Positions 22,202-33,329 of a stretch of 64,000 nucleotides of DNA are shown here, piece by piece. Under the pieces are notes generated by a model. That model did not search any database and had not been told where the DNA came from. It saw nothing but the letters and a program-made list of their open reading frames with translations. Origin of the DNA: Annulohypoxylon bovei var. microspora (taxonomy: Eukaryota; Ascomycota; Sordariomycetes; Xylariales; Hypoxylaceae); assembly GCA_022836615.1 (NCBI GenBank), contig MU405348.1:1-64000 (forward strand), written 5' to 3'. The number at the start of each line of letters is the position of its first letter. The first letter of the stretch is position 1. The position numbers and the translations under genes were made by a program.

Positions 22202-22836
22202 CTAAAAGGGGCCCTTCTCTGTCTTGTTGCCAATGTAGTTGAAGCAGCCGAGGACACCGTCATGGTTCCAGACCACACGATCTAAGTTCCAGGTTAGCGT
22301 TACAATTTGACAGTTGGCAACAAATCAAGAGTAGGTGAACATACTGAGATCGTAGGTAGAAGGAGCAAATCGACCGTTGGCGTTGAGGCAATCACAGTTG
22401 AGAAGGAAGCTCACGTTGCTTCCGTGAACTGTGCAGTTGTCGCAGGTAGACCAGTAGTTGCCACTGAGACGAGTTTATGTTAATATTCACACCCATTATG
22501 AAAGGGATGTTATGAAAATAACGAGGGGGTCGCTTACCTGCCATAAGGATAGAGGTTACCACCAGAGTTGGCCAAGCAGGCGTTGGTGTCGAGCCTTTTG
22601 AGAGAGAAATAAAGTTAGTAGGTGTTCCGCAGAAGACTGCTATCCCCATCCACAAGAAGAACTTACCAGGTCCAGTCATAACTGTATCTTTTCCAGTCGT
22701 CGTTGTTGCAGTACATTCCGAGAAAGTTATCCACCATTAGACCGGTCTGCCAAGTGCAGTTGGCGACGAGACCCTGAGCATTGGCTAGCTGGCCGACAAC
22801 ACCAAGGGCTAGTGCGACGATAGTAGTCATCGACAT
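22202..22836 (-). CDS. Secreted cyanovirin-N-like (CVNH) protein
   Basis: Four small exons (22836-22667, 22594-22538, 22463-22345, 22281-22202) join in phase to 141 aa. The N-terminus MSMTTIVALALGVVGQLANA is a signal peptide with a likely cut after the AxA-like end. The mature part begins GLVANCTWQTGLMVD and continues with WLDTNACLANSGGNLYPYGS, NYWSTCDNCTVHG, LLNCDCLNANGRFAPSTYDL and NRVVWNHDGVLGCF. The two-fold layout (a Cys-rich segment, then a D-x-N-x-C/L motif and N-G-x-L/F) resembles the CVNH lectin fold found in fungi. At least seven cysteines suggest disulphides, expected for an extracellular protein. Carbohydrate binding is inferred from the family. The exons are too small to stand out as open frames. 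Confidence 0.75.
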
Positions 22837-23872
22837 TGTTGCCTTGAAAGTAGATGTCCGATGATGTATTTCTCGACTCTTTCTCCGTCACTCTGTGCGA
22901 GTAAGGGAAGGTGTTTTCCTGTAGAAGTTGAGTGATGTGATAACTTTAAATACCTACATACCACCTATTGAAATTAGGATGAAAACATACCTGAGTGCCG
23001 GGACGAGTCGGCCGAATGTCAAATGGATGTTTGCTAAAGGAGAGTGGAAGAGGAAATTTCTTTCTTACTTTCTGAAAAAAAGAAGAAAGAACAAGAAGGT
23101 AGCGAGCGGGATGGGGAAGATTCAGATGGGACGGAACCTTGGAATATTGTTGTTGCCGCGTTTGTCATGCTGTCAGTTCCAAGGGTTGGTCACGATGCAT
23201 ACTTCGGGGAAACATTGGAGAAGGTTAGGTACAGTTCAAAAGGTATTTTCAGCAGGAATGAGTCATCTATCGAGTCTTCAAGTGCTTCACTTCCTCTTTC
23301 ATAATCACTAATCATGAAGTACCTAACACCTTCCTCTCTCTGGGATCCACGGATGTGTTGCAGCCCAAGAAAAAGCAATGCACCTACCCAAACAGCTTCC
23401 TGCTTCCACTCATACCTACCTAGGTAGCTAGTATTCCCCCTGAACGATTCTTAGTAATGTGAGATAATTATTCTGACCATATTCCATATCTTTTGCCTAT
23501 AAGCTAGAATTACATTAATCTGTGTTCCCCAAGGTGTTGAAGGCGTATCACTATATCTTAATGTCTTCACCTTGATTCGTTTTCCATGGGGTTTGGACAT
23601 AGGTCTTAGTAGGATTCCTGAGTTAAAACGTAATATTAACCAAACTTGACAAGACATATCTGACCAACGTTGGACTGTCCACATTCGCGATAGAAATACC
23701 CTTCTGTCAGATCGATTGCCGGATAAGGATAAATAAATTCCGAAATTGTTACTTAGATCGCGATCATATATGTTTATTAGATTTTCCCTGGAGGCCGATG
23801 TTTTCTGACGCATCTCAGCCAGCAGAGCATATGTTTATCCTAAAGGGTTTGCTATGGGTCCAAATTGCTGTG
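22837..23872. other. Gene-free spacer
   Basis: About 1 kb. A frame at 23044-23304 begins with a highly charged Glu/Lys stretch and lacks an ATG start; it is not convincing. The palindrome acctaggt occurs at 23418-23425. Confidence 0.5.
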
Positions 23873-24973
23873 CTACCTTGCAGGGTAATCCTGGAAGCCG
23901 GCGGTGGGCCCGTCTCGATCTATCAAATATGAAAACTTGCCGGGGCGTCCTAGTAAAGCAGCCGGTATATCGTTGTTATCCTCTATCCTTTCGTATTCCT
24001 CTCCTTCTCGGTCCCAGAGGTCCTTCCCATTCCTTACGCGGTCGGCGATGCGATCACGGTCACGGAATGCCTCTTGGTTTAGCCAGATGTGAGAGAAGGA
24101 CGAGAGCTTGGTAAGAACCTCGTCCACTGTGGAGAAGCAGGTCGAGCAGTGCCACCCGGCACTCCAAAGATCTCCCTTTTCCATATTGATTAAGGGCTGT
24201 AGGCCGCCGTCCGAATTCCGGAGGTTGACGGGAAGGATGGTTCTCCAACCTTGATAGTATGTCGCCTGTGGGTGGGCCCATTGAGTACCTTTGTGTAGAT
24301 ACTGAAAACTGTAATAGTAGAAGTGACTCCGAAGCGTGAGCCGGCGTGGGAAATGGCAAGCCTTAAGCACCACCAGCGTCTCCGGGCGAACGATTTCGTC
24401 AACGTCGGCTACAACTATAACGTCACCTGATACAGGTGCTAGTTCCCCCGTCAGCCTCGGGAATACCTGGGTATACATGGCATCTCTCTGAAGATCCTCG
24501 AATGCCCAGGAAGGATTAGAGCGGTGCGAATGAAACCCGTCCGGGATCTCAAGCTCATGGTATATGATCTTATCACGGTAGGCGGAGAACCGATCCAGGT
24601 TGTTCTTGATGACCAGAGGCTTCTCATGATTAGTGAAGGTCCTCTTGGATTCGACGATGACAAAGTAGTCGACGTAAGGATAGGTGGTGTTAAGACGAAT
24701 CTCCAGCCAGTCCAACTCGGTATTGATCATGATCAGATCATAAACCTTTCTCGTATCCGGGTTGTCGAAGGGAGTCCATCCATGCTGCTGACATAAGCCT
24801 CGTGTCTCGGCAGCGTTTGACAGATCAATCTTTCTTGGATCGAACCGTAAGATATGATGTATGGATCGATCGGTCCAATTGGGGTTCAACCAAACCAACA
24901 ACAGGCAGACAGATATAATCAAGAAGGCCAATCGGGTTACCAGCCTCCGCCTCTCTATGTAGAGAGTCCCCAT
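23873..24973 (-). CDS. GT17-type N-acetylglucosaminyltransferase-like protein, Golgi type II membrane
   Basis: Single-exon gene of 366 aa starting at MGTLYIERRR. A short basic cytosolic tail is followed by one transmembrane anchor (about residues 13-29, FLIISVCLLLVWL), the layout of a Golgi type II glycosyltransferase. The catalytic part shows VYDLIMINTELDWLEIRL, YFVIVESKRTFTNHEKPL, the metal/nucleotide-binding DVDEI (Asp about 190 and 192) and LWSAGWHCSTCF. These are hallmarks of GT family 17 (beta-1,4-mannosyl-glycoprotein GlcNAc-transferase, as in MGAT3). Bisecting GlcNAc is not a known feature of fungal N-glycans, so the fungal acceptor is undefined. The gene stands alone. Confidence 0.85.
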   Translation of the reverse strand: MGTLYIERRRLVTRLAFLIISVCLLLVWLNPNWTDRSIHHILRFDPRKIDLSNAAETRGLCQQHGWTPFDNPDTRKVYDLIMINTELDWLEIRLNTTYPYVDYFVIVESKRTFTNHEKPLVIKNNLDRFSAYRDKIIYHELEIPDGFHSHRSNPSWAFEDLQRDAMYTQVFPRLTGELAPVSGDVIVVADVDEIVRPETLVVLKACHFPRRLTLRSHFYYYSFQYLHKGTQWAHPQATYYQGWRTILPVNLRNSDGGLQPLINMEKGDLWSAGWHCSTCFSTVDEVLTKLSSFSHIWLNQEAFRDRDRIADRVRNGKDLWDREGEEYERIEDNNDIPAALLGRPGKFSYLIDRDGPTAGFQDYPAR

Positions 24974-25631
24974 AATTCCCGTTGTATCACCGTTGCATAT
25001 GCAAATATGTGACCGTGCTGCGTGTCATCCAAAGTCAGCATTGGTTCGGCTGCGGTTGTTGTTTGTGAAAAGGAGGTTGTTGACCCAAATATGGTAATTT
25101 GCTTTTGATCATGGTCCTAAATAGGCTTAGTTAAATCGTTTTCTTTGGCACCAAGATACCTACGCTATGTAAGGTAGGCAAGTATGTATCTCGTAATAAG
25201 TGAGACATCATGATGTCCTTTACGACATACATATGTACCCTCACCCTTGGTACAAAACAAATCGAATTGATACAAATATAATATTTACATCTAAGTATGT
25301 AACCCTAAAGTTAGATTTGAATGAGACTCTGGGAATTACATAGAGTTAACTATTCGTACCTACATAACTCTAAATCAGTTAGATCCACTTTAATCAACTC
25401 TATTCTATTCGACCAGGCTAGGCTAGGCTAATGATTTATGCAGTAAGCATATTCATATACGCGAATACCTATAAGAAAAAACCATCCATCTGCGGTGTAT
25501 TATGTAATTCAAAGTCTTTTCAAATAACTACCTACATATGTAAGATCTAGTTACGTAGGAATATTGAAGATGAAATAATCTCCAGTTACCAGGCAAGCTA
25601 TGTAGGTAGTTATATATGTGAATTGTAAGCC
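24974..25631. other. Divergent promoter spacer, GT17 / threonine aldolase
   Basis: About 660 AT-rich bases with many copies of tacctacat/atgtaggta-type strings. No gene is seen. Confidence 0.5.
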
Positions 25632-27101
25632 ATGAACTCCTTCGGAAACCATCTGCTTAGTAAAGCTGTCTCCGAAGCTATACAAGTCGGCCGATCCGCA
25701 TGGCGACATCGGACTATAAAGAAGCTGGCGACCCCGCCGTTACCATCGATATCAATCCATCATCTATCGCAGTCGGTCAACCGCGCGAGACCTCTTCATA
25801 TTTCATCCGCTGCCATGTCTACTATCGAGAAATCAGAGGGTAAACCCGCCCGCAGTTGGCTCGGCCACCAAGGCGCTGCCGCTTTTGATCTCAGAAGTAA
25901 ACTAGCCCCCCTTTCTCTCCTCCCCCCTTTTCTTCAATTTCTTAAACTAATACATAGCACAGGCGACACCATGACTACCCCGACTCAAGATATGTTATTT
26001 GCTATCCAAAACACCACATTGCTAGACGACGTTTTTGAAGAAGACCCGACCACCATAGACCTCGAGACCCATGTTGCCTCCCTGACAGGTAAAGAGGCGG
26101 CTCTATTCGTCCTTTCTGGCACCATGGGCAACCAGATAGCCTTACGCTCGTTGCTCAAACAGCCCCCGCATGGTGTGCTAACGGACCATCGTTCGCACAT
26201 CATCAAGTACGAGGCTGGAGGGTAAACCATCACCCTTTGTCGCCCTATCTTACTCGGAACTGACCGTACGAAACACAGCGTCGCATCCTTAACCGGTGCC
26301 ATGATCACCGCCATAGCGCCTAAAAACAGTCTGTATTTAACTCTAGAGGACATCCAATCCAACGTTGTGCTTGGGGACGAGATACACTCGTGCCCGACGC
26401 GCGTCATCAGCCTCGAGAACTCGCTGAACGGCTTGATCATGCCGCTGGACGAGGTGAAAAGGATCTCCGACTTTGCCCGAGAGCACGGCATCCTGATGCA
26501 CTGCGACGGTGCGAGGCTGTGGGAGGTAGTCGCTTCGGGCTCCGGGTCGCTGCCGGACTTCTGCCAATACTTTGATACTATCTCCCTCTGCTTCTCTAAA
26601 GGACTGGGCGCCCCGATCGGAAGTATCATCGTCGGCCCTAAGTCACTCATAAAACATGCGAGATGGGTGCGAAAATCGATCGGCGGCGGCCTGCGTCAGT
26701 CCGGCGTTGTCACGGCCGCCGCCAGAGTGGCTGTCGACGTGACATTCGGCAAAGGCCCGAATGGCGAAGGCGGGCTTCTCCGAGACACGCACGTCACAGC
26801 CAAGCGCGTCGAAAAGCTGTGGACGGATTTGGGCGGCCGGTTGGAGTATCCCGTTGAGACGAATATGGTTTGGCTGGACCTTAAATCCTTAAATTGTAGC
26901 CCTGATAGATTTGCCCAGCTGGGTGGTCAGGCTGGCTTAAGGATTGCTGGTAACCGGCTTATTACGCACTATCAGATTGGCGGGGAAGCTATCAGGAAGT
27001 TGACTAGCATCTTTGAGAAAGTAGCCGCAGAGAAAGGGGCTAGTAGTCACGACGGAGACCACGAGACACACCAGCATGGTCCTTATGGTAGTAAAGCGTA
27101 G
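25632..27101 (+). CDS. L-threonine aldolase (PLP, low-specificity type)
   Basis: Three exons (25632-25896, 25963-26221, 26279-27101) join in phase to 448 aa. The enzyme splits threonine (and allo-threonine) into glycine and acetaldehyde. Family marks are FDLRSDTMTTPT at the first junction, EDPTTIDLE, GKEAALFVLSGTMGNQIA, LMHCDGARLWE and the PLP-lysine motif CFSKGLGAPIGS (Lys about 282), then RQSGVVTAAA. The first 61 residues are rich in Arg, Ser and His with a single Glu, like a mitochondrial presequence. A second in-frame ATG at 25815 (MSTIEKSEG) matches where cytosolic homologues begin. Two start sites could give two locations. The C-terminal tail is His/Gly-rich. Confidence 0.9.
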
Positions 27102-27834
27102 GTTATTATGTGGCTAGGGGTAATTGGGGGCATACGGCGACTTCGGAAGGGGGAGAATACTGCGAGGAAGAGCTAAAATGCTCTGATGATACGCCTGAGA
27201 AGACCACATCTTATTAGTATTCATGTTTTAAATCAAATGTGAGAAGTCACTAGCATTCAAGGGAGGCTTGGTTTATAGTAGATAACTCGATCTATCACAG
27301 GGATAGATCGCCTGGAATACTTTTCGAAATTTCCGAGCCTTTGTAACCAGTCATACAACCGTAGATGATCCCTTTCTCAGCATCTGAAGGATCTTCTTTC
27401 TTTCTTTCGACGACCAGGCTCTCCTTCCGACTATTCACGTTTGGCCCCTGGCGCTTCCTGTCTTGCGTGTGGAGGGTACAATTATATACATTGCACATGC
27501 ATGGCCCCGAGAGCCTCTTCATCTTTCGAGTGCTCTTCCTATACACAGGCTGTCCAAGTATTGACACAATCCTCCTGCACCTTTGTGCCTTCCTAATCTC
27601 AAGCTTTCCCAGCACGAGGCGCTATTCCTCATGATATTTCCTCATGCCAGGGGTATTTTGCGTAAAATGGTTGTTGTAAACAATGAAATGCAACCAAGCC
27701 CCCAATCGTTATGCTGGAATATGATTTTGTTGCTTTTTGCGGATAGATGCTGCCACCAAACGCCCAAGTCAAGAATGATACGAATACCAACCGCGCAATA
27801 CGCCCTCGACTAATTTTTTGTCTGCTCCCTTCCC
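27102..27834. other. Convergent spacer
   Basis: About 730 bases between the 3' ends of the threonine aldolase and Sel1-repeat genes. Short frames (27295-27615 minus, 27365-27634 plus) overlap on opposite strands and resemble nothing known. Confidence 0.5.
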
Positions 27835-30146
27835 CTAGGCCTTTTTCCCAAATATCCCTCTGCTCCTCGACTTGCTTCGGGCGCGCTTCGATTTCACGCT
27901 GCCGGCATCATCGCTATATTTTGCCTTGTGTATCCTATAATGTCACATATTAGTTGCGGAAAATACGCCCCGTGACCTGAAGAAACTCACCAGCTATTTC
28001 CCGGCATGCTCATGCCTTTAGCCTCGGCCATACGATAAAATTTAGCGCTCTTCTTGAGATCTTTCTTGCACCCGACACCTTGAGCATAGCAAAAGCCAGC
28101 CTCGGCAAGAGCATCAACATCACCCCAGTCTGGTGTCCCTGTTAGAGCGGTTCTCAAATATTCTTGTTGGAGGATTTTAAGGATCGACTTACTTCCAGCA
28201 ATCTCGAAGCACCGCAGGGCGAGTGCTTTATCCTGCTCAATTCCCCAGCCGTTCATATGACTGACACCTAATTCGTAGATACTCAAAGCAAACTGCGCCT
28301 TACGCGTTTTACGATCCATGAAATCTACGGATTTACCCTCTTTGACATGATCTTCATCATCAGCAATTTCAGCACTGACAACGTCAGCGGCTTTTCGTAA
28401 CCACTCGACGCCTTCTCGTTGGTTCGGTCGCATGCCCCACCCATGCCGGCAAGCTAGGGCATACAACAACATCCCCGTCGGATCTCCAGCACGCGCAGCA
28501 AGTCGCAGATGATAAGTAGATTCCTTCACCGAGCCTTCTTCGTGGCACTTGATGCCCTTGGCAAGATGTTCCTCTGCGCTTATCTCAGAGGCCGTGGGGG
28601 CATGTGAATGCTGTGACTTGGGTGGCCTGATAGTACTAGCAGAATCGCTTGTAGACACAGACATTGGTGTTCGTCCCCGAGATTGATCATGAAGGGGCGA
28701 TGTGAGGGTTCGCCCCCTAGGAACGTCCTCTGATGGCCTGCTTCCACAGGTTGATGGGCGGCTCGGGTCAGGCGATGGCTGTCTCCCGTCTAAAGACATC
28801 TCGTTAGAAAGTTTGCTTCGTTCTACAGACGGGCGGGTTAGGAGAGAATCAGGTGCATGAGAGCCTTCATGGACCCTCGACGAAGAGCTCGAAGGTCGAG
28901 TGGGCGGCGACGGCGGTGCCTGACCACCTCTAGGAAAAGTCTGTACGTTGCTTGGAGCAATGATTGGCTGTTCCCATACAAAAGAAGCTGATGGCTCATT
29001 GTCGCGAAAAATCATTGAGTTGCGCTGCAACGATTTCCCTCTGGGTAATGAATACTTCGAGTAAATGTATGAAGGAGCGCCTCTCCCTTCGTCGTCTAGA
29101 AAAGCTTCGCTGTGCATACTGACTGGAGTATGCGCCGTCTCATCGGCAAGCACGAAGGAGGGTTGACTATCAGACGATGCCTGTCGGGATGGCGGTTCTA
29201 AACCTGGAGTACCTGATCGACTAAGCGGGCGAGAAAAGTTGAAAGAGGGTCGTGGTAATGGCGCAGAAGCCTCGGAACTAATCGAGGGCGATCTCTGATA
29301 ATGTGCAATCGGAGACGCGAGGCCTGGCCCTGAGAAGGCACTGCTCGAAGAAAGCTTTCGTCCTGGTTGCGAGTGAAAAGAAGCACTTAAGACTTCGTCA
29401 TTGTTGGCTTCTAAAGGCGCCGACATTATACTTGAAGAGCGTTTAGGGAATAAGGGCTTCGGGGGGACCAAGCCGACAGACTCATGCGAGGATATCTTAG
29501 TTAGCTTCTCGGGTGACGGCGGGAATCGATTCCGGGTAGGCGAAATCTCCCTAGCATCTTGATCATGCTCCATTGATTTGTGTTCTGACCCTCTATCACC
29601 TATGCTCTCTAGATCACTGGGCGACTGTTCTCTGCGCGCGCCAAAAAATCCGCCATTTTCGTCGAGCTTTTCAAGCTGTCGGCCGCGCGCGTTCTCGATG
29701 AAGGGATTTGGAGGGAGAGGTACCGGCTGATCTGGGGTAGGGGGTATACGGCTCATCCGAGGGTGCATCGAAACGGGTCGTTCTGTTGGTGATTCTACTT
29801 CTGTTGTCAACCCAAGCCCGGTATTTTGATGTGGGGTTTCTTGCTGGTCTTCGGAGGAGTCGTAGGACATGGAGCGAAAGTAATCGGAACGGCCTTGAAC
29901 AACCAACGGGCTCTCAGTCGTCAAAGGAGGTAGGCGACTCATTCGCCTGCCAGCTTTAGCACTCTCCTCGAGCTGCTTAGCCAGCAGGCGACTCTGAGCC
30001 GCGAAAGCATCGAGGGGGGACAAGGCAGGAGGGACCTCCCCTGCGACATGTAATCGTGGCGACCTGAGAGGACGGGAGATAGCACTGCTGGCAACCGAGG
30101 CCGAGGAATTCGCCCTCAGGTCAATAAAATTAGGCCTATTCGCCAT
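27835..30146 (-). CDS. Sel1-repeat protein, Nif1/Dsf2-like
   Basis: Two exons, 30146-27991 and 27934-27835, join in phase to 751 aa; the last exon supplies IHKAKYSDDAGSVKSKRARS and a basic end. Residues 1 to about 530 are Ser/Pro-rich and probably disordered, with many short phosphorylation-prone Ser-Pro and Arg-x-x-Ser motifs. From about 530 to 715 lie Sel1-like repeats: EEHLAKGIKCHEEGSVKEST, RLAARAGDPTGMLLYALACR, GVEWLRKAADVV, AQFALSIYELGVSHMNGWGI, KALALRCFEIAGS, AEAGFCYAQGVGCKKDLKKS. The arrangement (long disordered head, Sel1 repeats, then NSW-I-x-K and a basic tail) matches fungal Nif1/Dsf2 proteins, tied to cell-cycle or polarity control in yeasts. The role here is inferred. Confidence 0.85.
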
Positions 30147-31544
30147 AATGAAGGAAAACTATCAAGGTCGAGATTGAAATACGGCGTCCAGTAGCGTATC
30201 AACCCCGGAGTAAACCGTAGTAATCAATTTCCCTATCCGTGTGGGAGCTTTGCGGATGGGCGACTACAGTAAATCGCCCGAAGATGACAACCGAGAAGGG
30301 TATAAGGCGTAATTCAGATTGACGTTACGACGATTCGGCTAATATTTGTATGTCGGAAGTAAAACTGTCGTAGGCGATATCTGGAGAGCGCATGAAACAT
30401 GAAGTCGGTTTTGTAGGTCTGCGAGGAAGAGGATGGGATGCGACAGGAATGTGGGATCAACGTGATGAGAAAAGGATTTCGGTTCGTTTAAAAGGATGCC
30501 TATTAGTCGAGTCGCTTCGAATGCGATACACTATAGGGAGACTGGCGAAAGAAAAAGTCGAGAACGGTCCTGTTTATTGAATGCCGAAAAATTACGTACT
30601 CTTAGGAAGTGAGGAAGGGTACAATCAAGTTCGAAGGTCGAAGTAAGAGAGACAAGACAAGACAGGGCAGGAGAAATGACTCTGTAACAGATGCGAATGA
30701 TACAATAAGTTACGTATAGAAGCAAAGAACGGACGATGATTTATCACCAAGGAATACCTAGTCTCTACGGCAGGATGACGGAGAAGGAAGATGAATATAA
30801 TGTGACTTTTTGATTTCTGTATGCGCGAATGTATGTGCGATGAGAGGAAGAACAATCAAGGTCGATTGAATTGACCCGGGGGGTTCATCGTCAGAAACAT
30901 TGAAGGAGAGGGTCGAGGAGCCAGCCAAATTGCTTCAAAGTTCTTGGTACAATGTAATAATAACCTAGCGCAACTTTTACCACTACCATTCAGGTTAGTT
31001 AAGATTACATGTGTCTGGGTACCCCGTACTGTTTGCACACAGTTTCCCAAAATTGAACGCAACTAGGGGCGGCCTCTTCTTCATTGGGCGAGCTTGGTGC
31101 TTGGGAGCTTAGCTAATAAGGTTTCTCCACATAGAACGGCACGATACATATGTACCTAGGTACATAAGGTATATGTTCAGATTCATATTGACTTCAGGGC
31201 CGCACCCTAGATCTATAAAAATGAGATTTAATTCATATAGTCAGTCACTTCCTCTAACTTAAGTGGCTTAAGTTGTTAAGGCTAAAGTATAAGCCCAGTC
31301 CGCTCAAGCAAAAATTAAAAGTAAATACAACCTTAGAAGTCAAAGCCATTCATACATAGATAGCTTTAAAGGTAGACGAATCCCTACGTTATAAATGGCA
31401 ACCATGCTTAACTCCATTCATGCTTAGCCTAGTCTAGTGGAACGTCAAAGTCACCCAAACAGAAATCTAACCTATTAAAACAGAGTATAATGATGAGAGA
31501 ATTGGCATCTTCTCTAAATAGAGCTTAGCGTGTGAGAGACATGG

Positions 31545-32361
31545 TACATTGTGGGCGCAATATGAGATCCATTGACCGTATTTATACAGTACTCATACAG
31601 TTACCCGCGATAAACGGTTATTGCCTTAAGGACTAATGAACCACCGTAGCTGAAAACACCAACGGTTCAACCATAAGATGGTTCAAAAGCGAATAGGCGT
31701 ATCGTATGACGTATGGTTTTTTCTGGACGAACGGTTTTCATGTCGAATGGTTTTTTTCTAATAAAAACCGTTGAAATATGGTTTAAGGAGGTGCGAAAGG
31801 TGGTCAAAAGGGGGTTCCTACCTTTTCTAGGTAGGTTATTATGTAATATTACTAATCAATCATTACCTACCTACATATTAGGTATTCATGCCACTTCAAT
31901 TAAGGACTTTAGAAAATCAGGTACATTTTACAATTGAACTGCTTAATCACTGATCGCATGAGGTTTATTGGCTTTACGATTACACCACAGGTCATTAGGT
32001 AGGAAGGTCACAAGGTACGCGTGGGAGAGTTTCTTGTAATTTAGGTATATATAAGGGGATCGCACCTTCAAAGCCACCTTCAAGTTTATCTGAGGTACAA
32101 AGGTACTTAGAATATTTAAACTTTTGGACCAGATAAAGACGATTTAACCAAGAAAAAACCATTCGTGTAATAAACCGTTCAATTGGCAAAAAACTATTCA
32201 ATTAATCAACTATAAAACCACCATATGTAAATATAAACTGGTGGAGTTGTAAGACGATTGCAAGTTGAATGGTTTATATTTTTATACCCGTGATTTTACG
32301 GTATATAAATTGAGGACTGTAAAATCACGGTAAATGGATCCCATTATGCGGCCCTATTGTA
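31545..32361. mobile_element. Non-autonomous element with long terminal inverted repeats and TA ends
   Basis: The left side (from about 31547: cattgtgggcgcaatatg, then gagatccattgaccgt and tacagtactca) matches, as reverse complement, the right side ending near 32359 (gatccatttaccgt, tacagtcctca). Over the 27-base part around gatccatt, 22 positions agree. Similarity resumes further in: gaacggttt...cgaatggtttttt at about 31729-31757 against the reverse complement of 32141-32178. The arms are therefore about 210-220 bases. A TA dinucleotide flanks both ends (31545-31546, 32360-32361), as for Tc1/mariner-type insertion. There is no transposase frame between the arms. Divergence between the arms marks it as an old copy. 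Confidence 0.65.
32288..32330. repeat. 12-bp inverted repeat inside the right arm
   Basis: ccgtgattttac (32288-32299) and its exact reverse complement (32319-32330) are separated by 19 bases. This hairpin lies at the inner side of the right terminal repeat of the element described above. Confidence 0.8.
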
Positions 32362-33329
32362 ATATTAACCAATGATCTAAATCTATGTATGTACATATAT
32401 AAAAAAAAAAAATACGAGAAGACGCAGGCTTGCAAACTCGGCTGTGCTTTACGTGATTTGCCTCCTTTGACGAATCTATTCCCTAAGAATGCATATGAAT
32501 AACCTACATATAACTACATAGGTATTTCAAAGATAGATGTTTATACTAAATTCTAAAGATATTATTAAGTAATAGATAGACGTAGGATACGTTTTTCGAA
32601 TCTACCTATCATTGAAAAAGAAATGTGATTGGCATAGAAATTTACTTACAGTACGTCCTTTAAAAGTCGACCTACATGTCCCAAGGTTCCTGGATTCATT
32701 CAACCAACCAGCTCATCAGCTCAGCACTTCATGAACTATTCTTCGGAAGATTGACGTCAAGGGTGCTTAAGCCACTCAGCAAATGATACTTGCATACGAT
32801 GTTTTCGCCATCCCACAGTAGCGGAGCACAATGAGCAGCTAGACTGTTACGATGACGAATAAGCAAGTAGGCTGAGTAGTGAGCTAAGCTGATACTGTTA
32901 TAACTACCTATTATAAGCGAAGCTGTACAAACGACAGGATCTTAACTGGGTAGAGAAAATGAAGGGTAGGGGAAATCGTACCTTTAACGGTACAAACATA
33001 CATACAATGGGTATACATTTATGCATACCTAGGTAGGTATGCTTCAACGTCGACCTTATCAAGACACCCGACATTATATGTGAAGCCATCGCAAACATTA
33101 GAGTAATTGCCAATCTTCAAGAGACTACTGCATGTCTCGCCTCTCAGTGACTTCTACTGGTAAGCCTCAATCAGGATTTATAGATAAGCCACTCTAAAAC
33201 CTCCGTGGACAAGACATTGTTTTTCCAAAACTAGCCGGCAACTCCATTCCCAGTGCATGCGACCAAACAGATAGTTTGTCGTGATCGGGCATTAATTTAC
33301 AATTGAGATGGTACCTAGTGAACCCCTCT

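Larger units (their letters stand above)
30147..33329. other. 3.2-kb gene-free region
   Basis: The longest gap in the window, lying upstream of the Sel1 gene and downstream of Erv46. All frames are short and without recognisable content. It contains the inverted-repeat element at 31545-32361, two acctaggt palindromes (31154-31161, 33027-33034) and otherwise AT-rich sequence. Confidence 0.55.

Noticed and set aside
22928..23311. Lys-rich frames in the 23-kb spacer
   Set aside because: Two overlapping frames with low-complexity Lys/Glu content; the better one lacks an ATG start. No homology recognised.
25985..26650. 221-codon minus-strand frame opposite threonine aldolase
   Set aside because: Crosses an intron of the real gene and follows its codon pattern in reverse; shadow.
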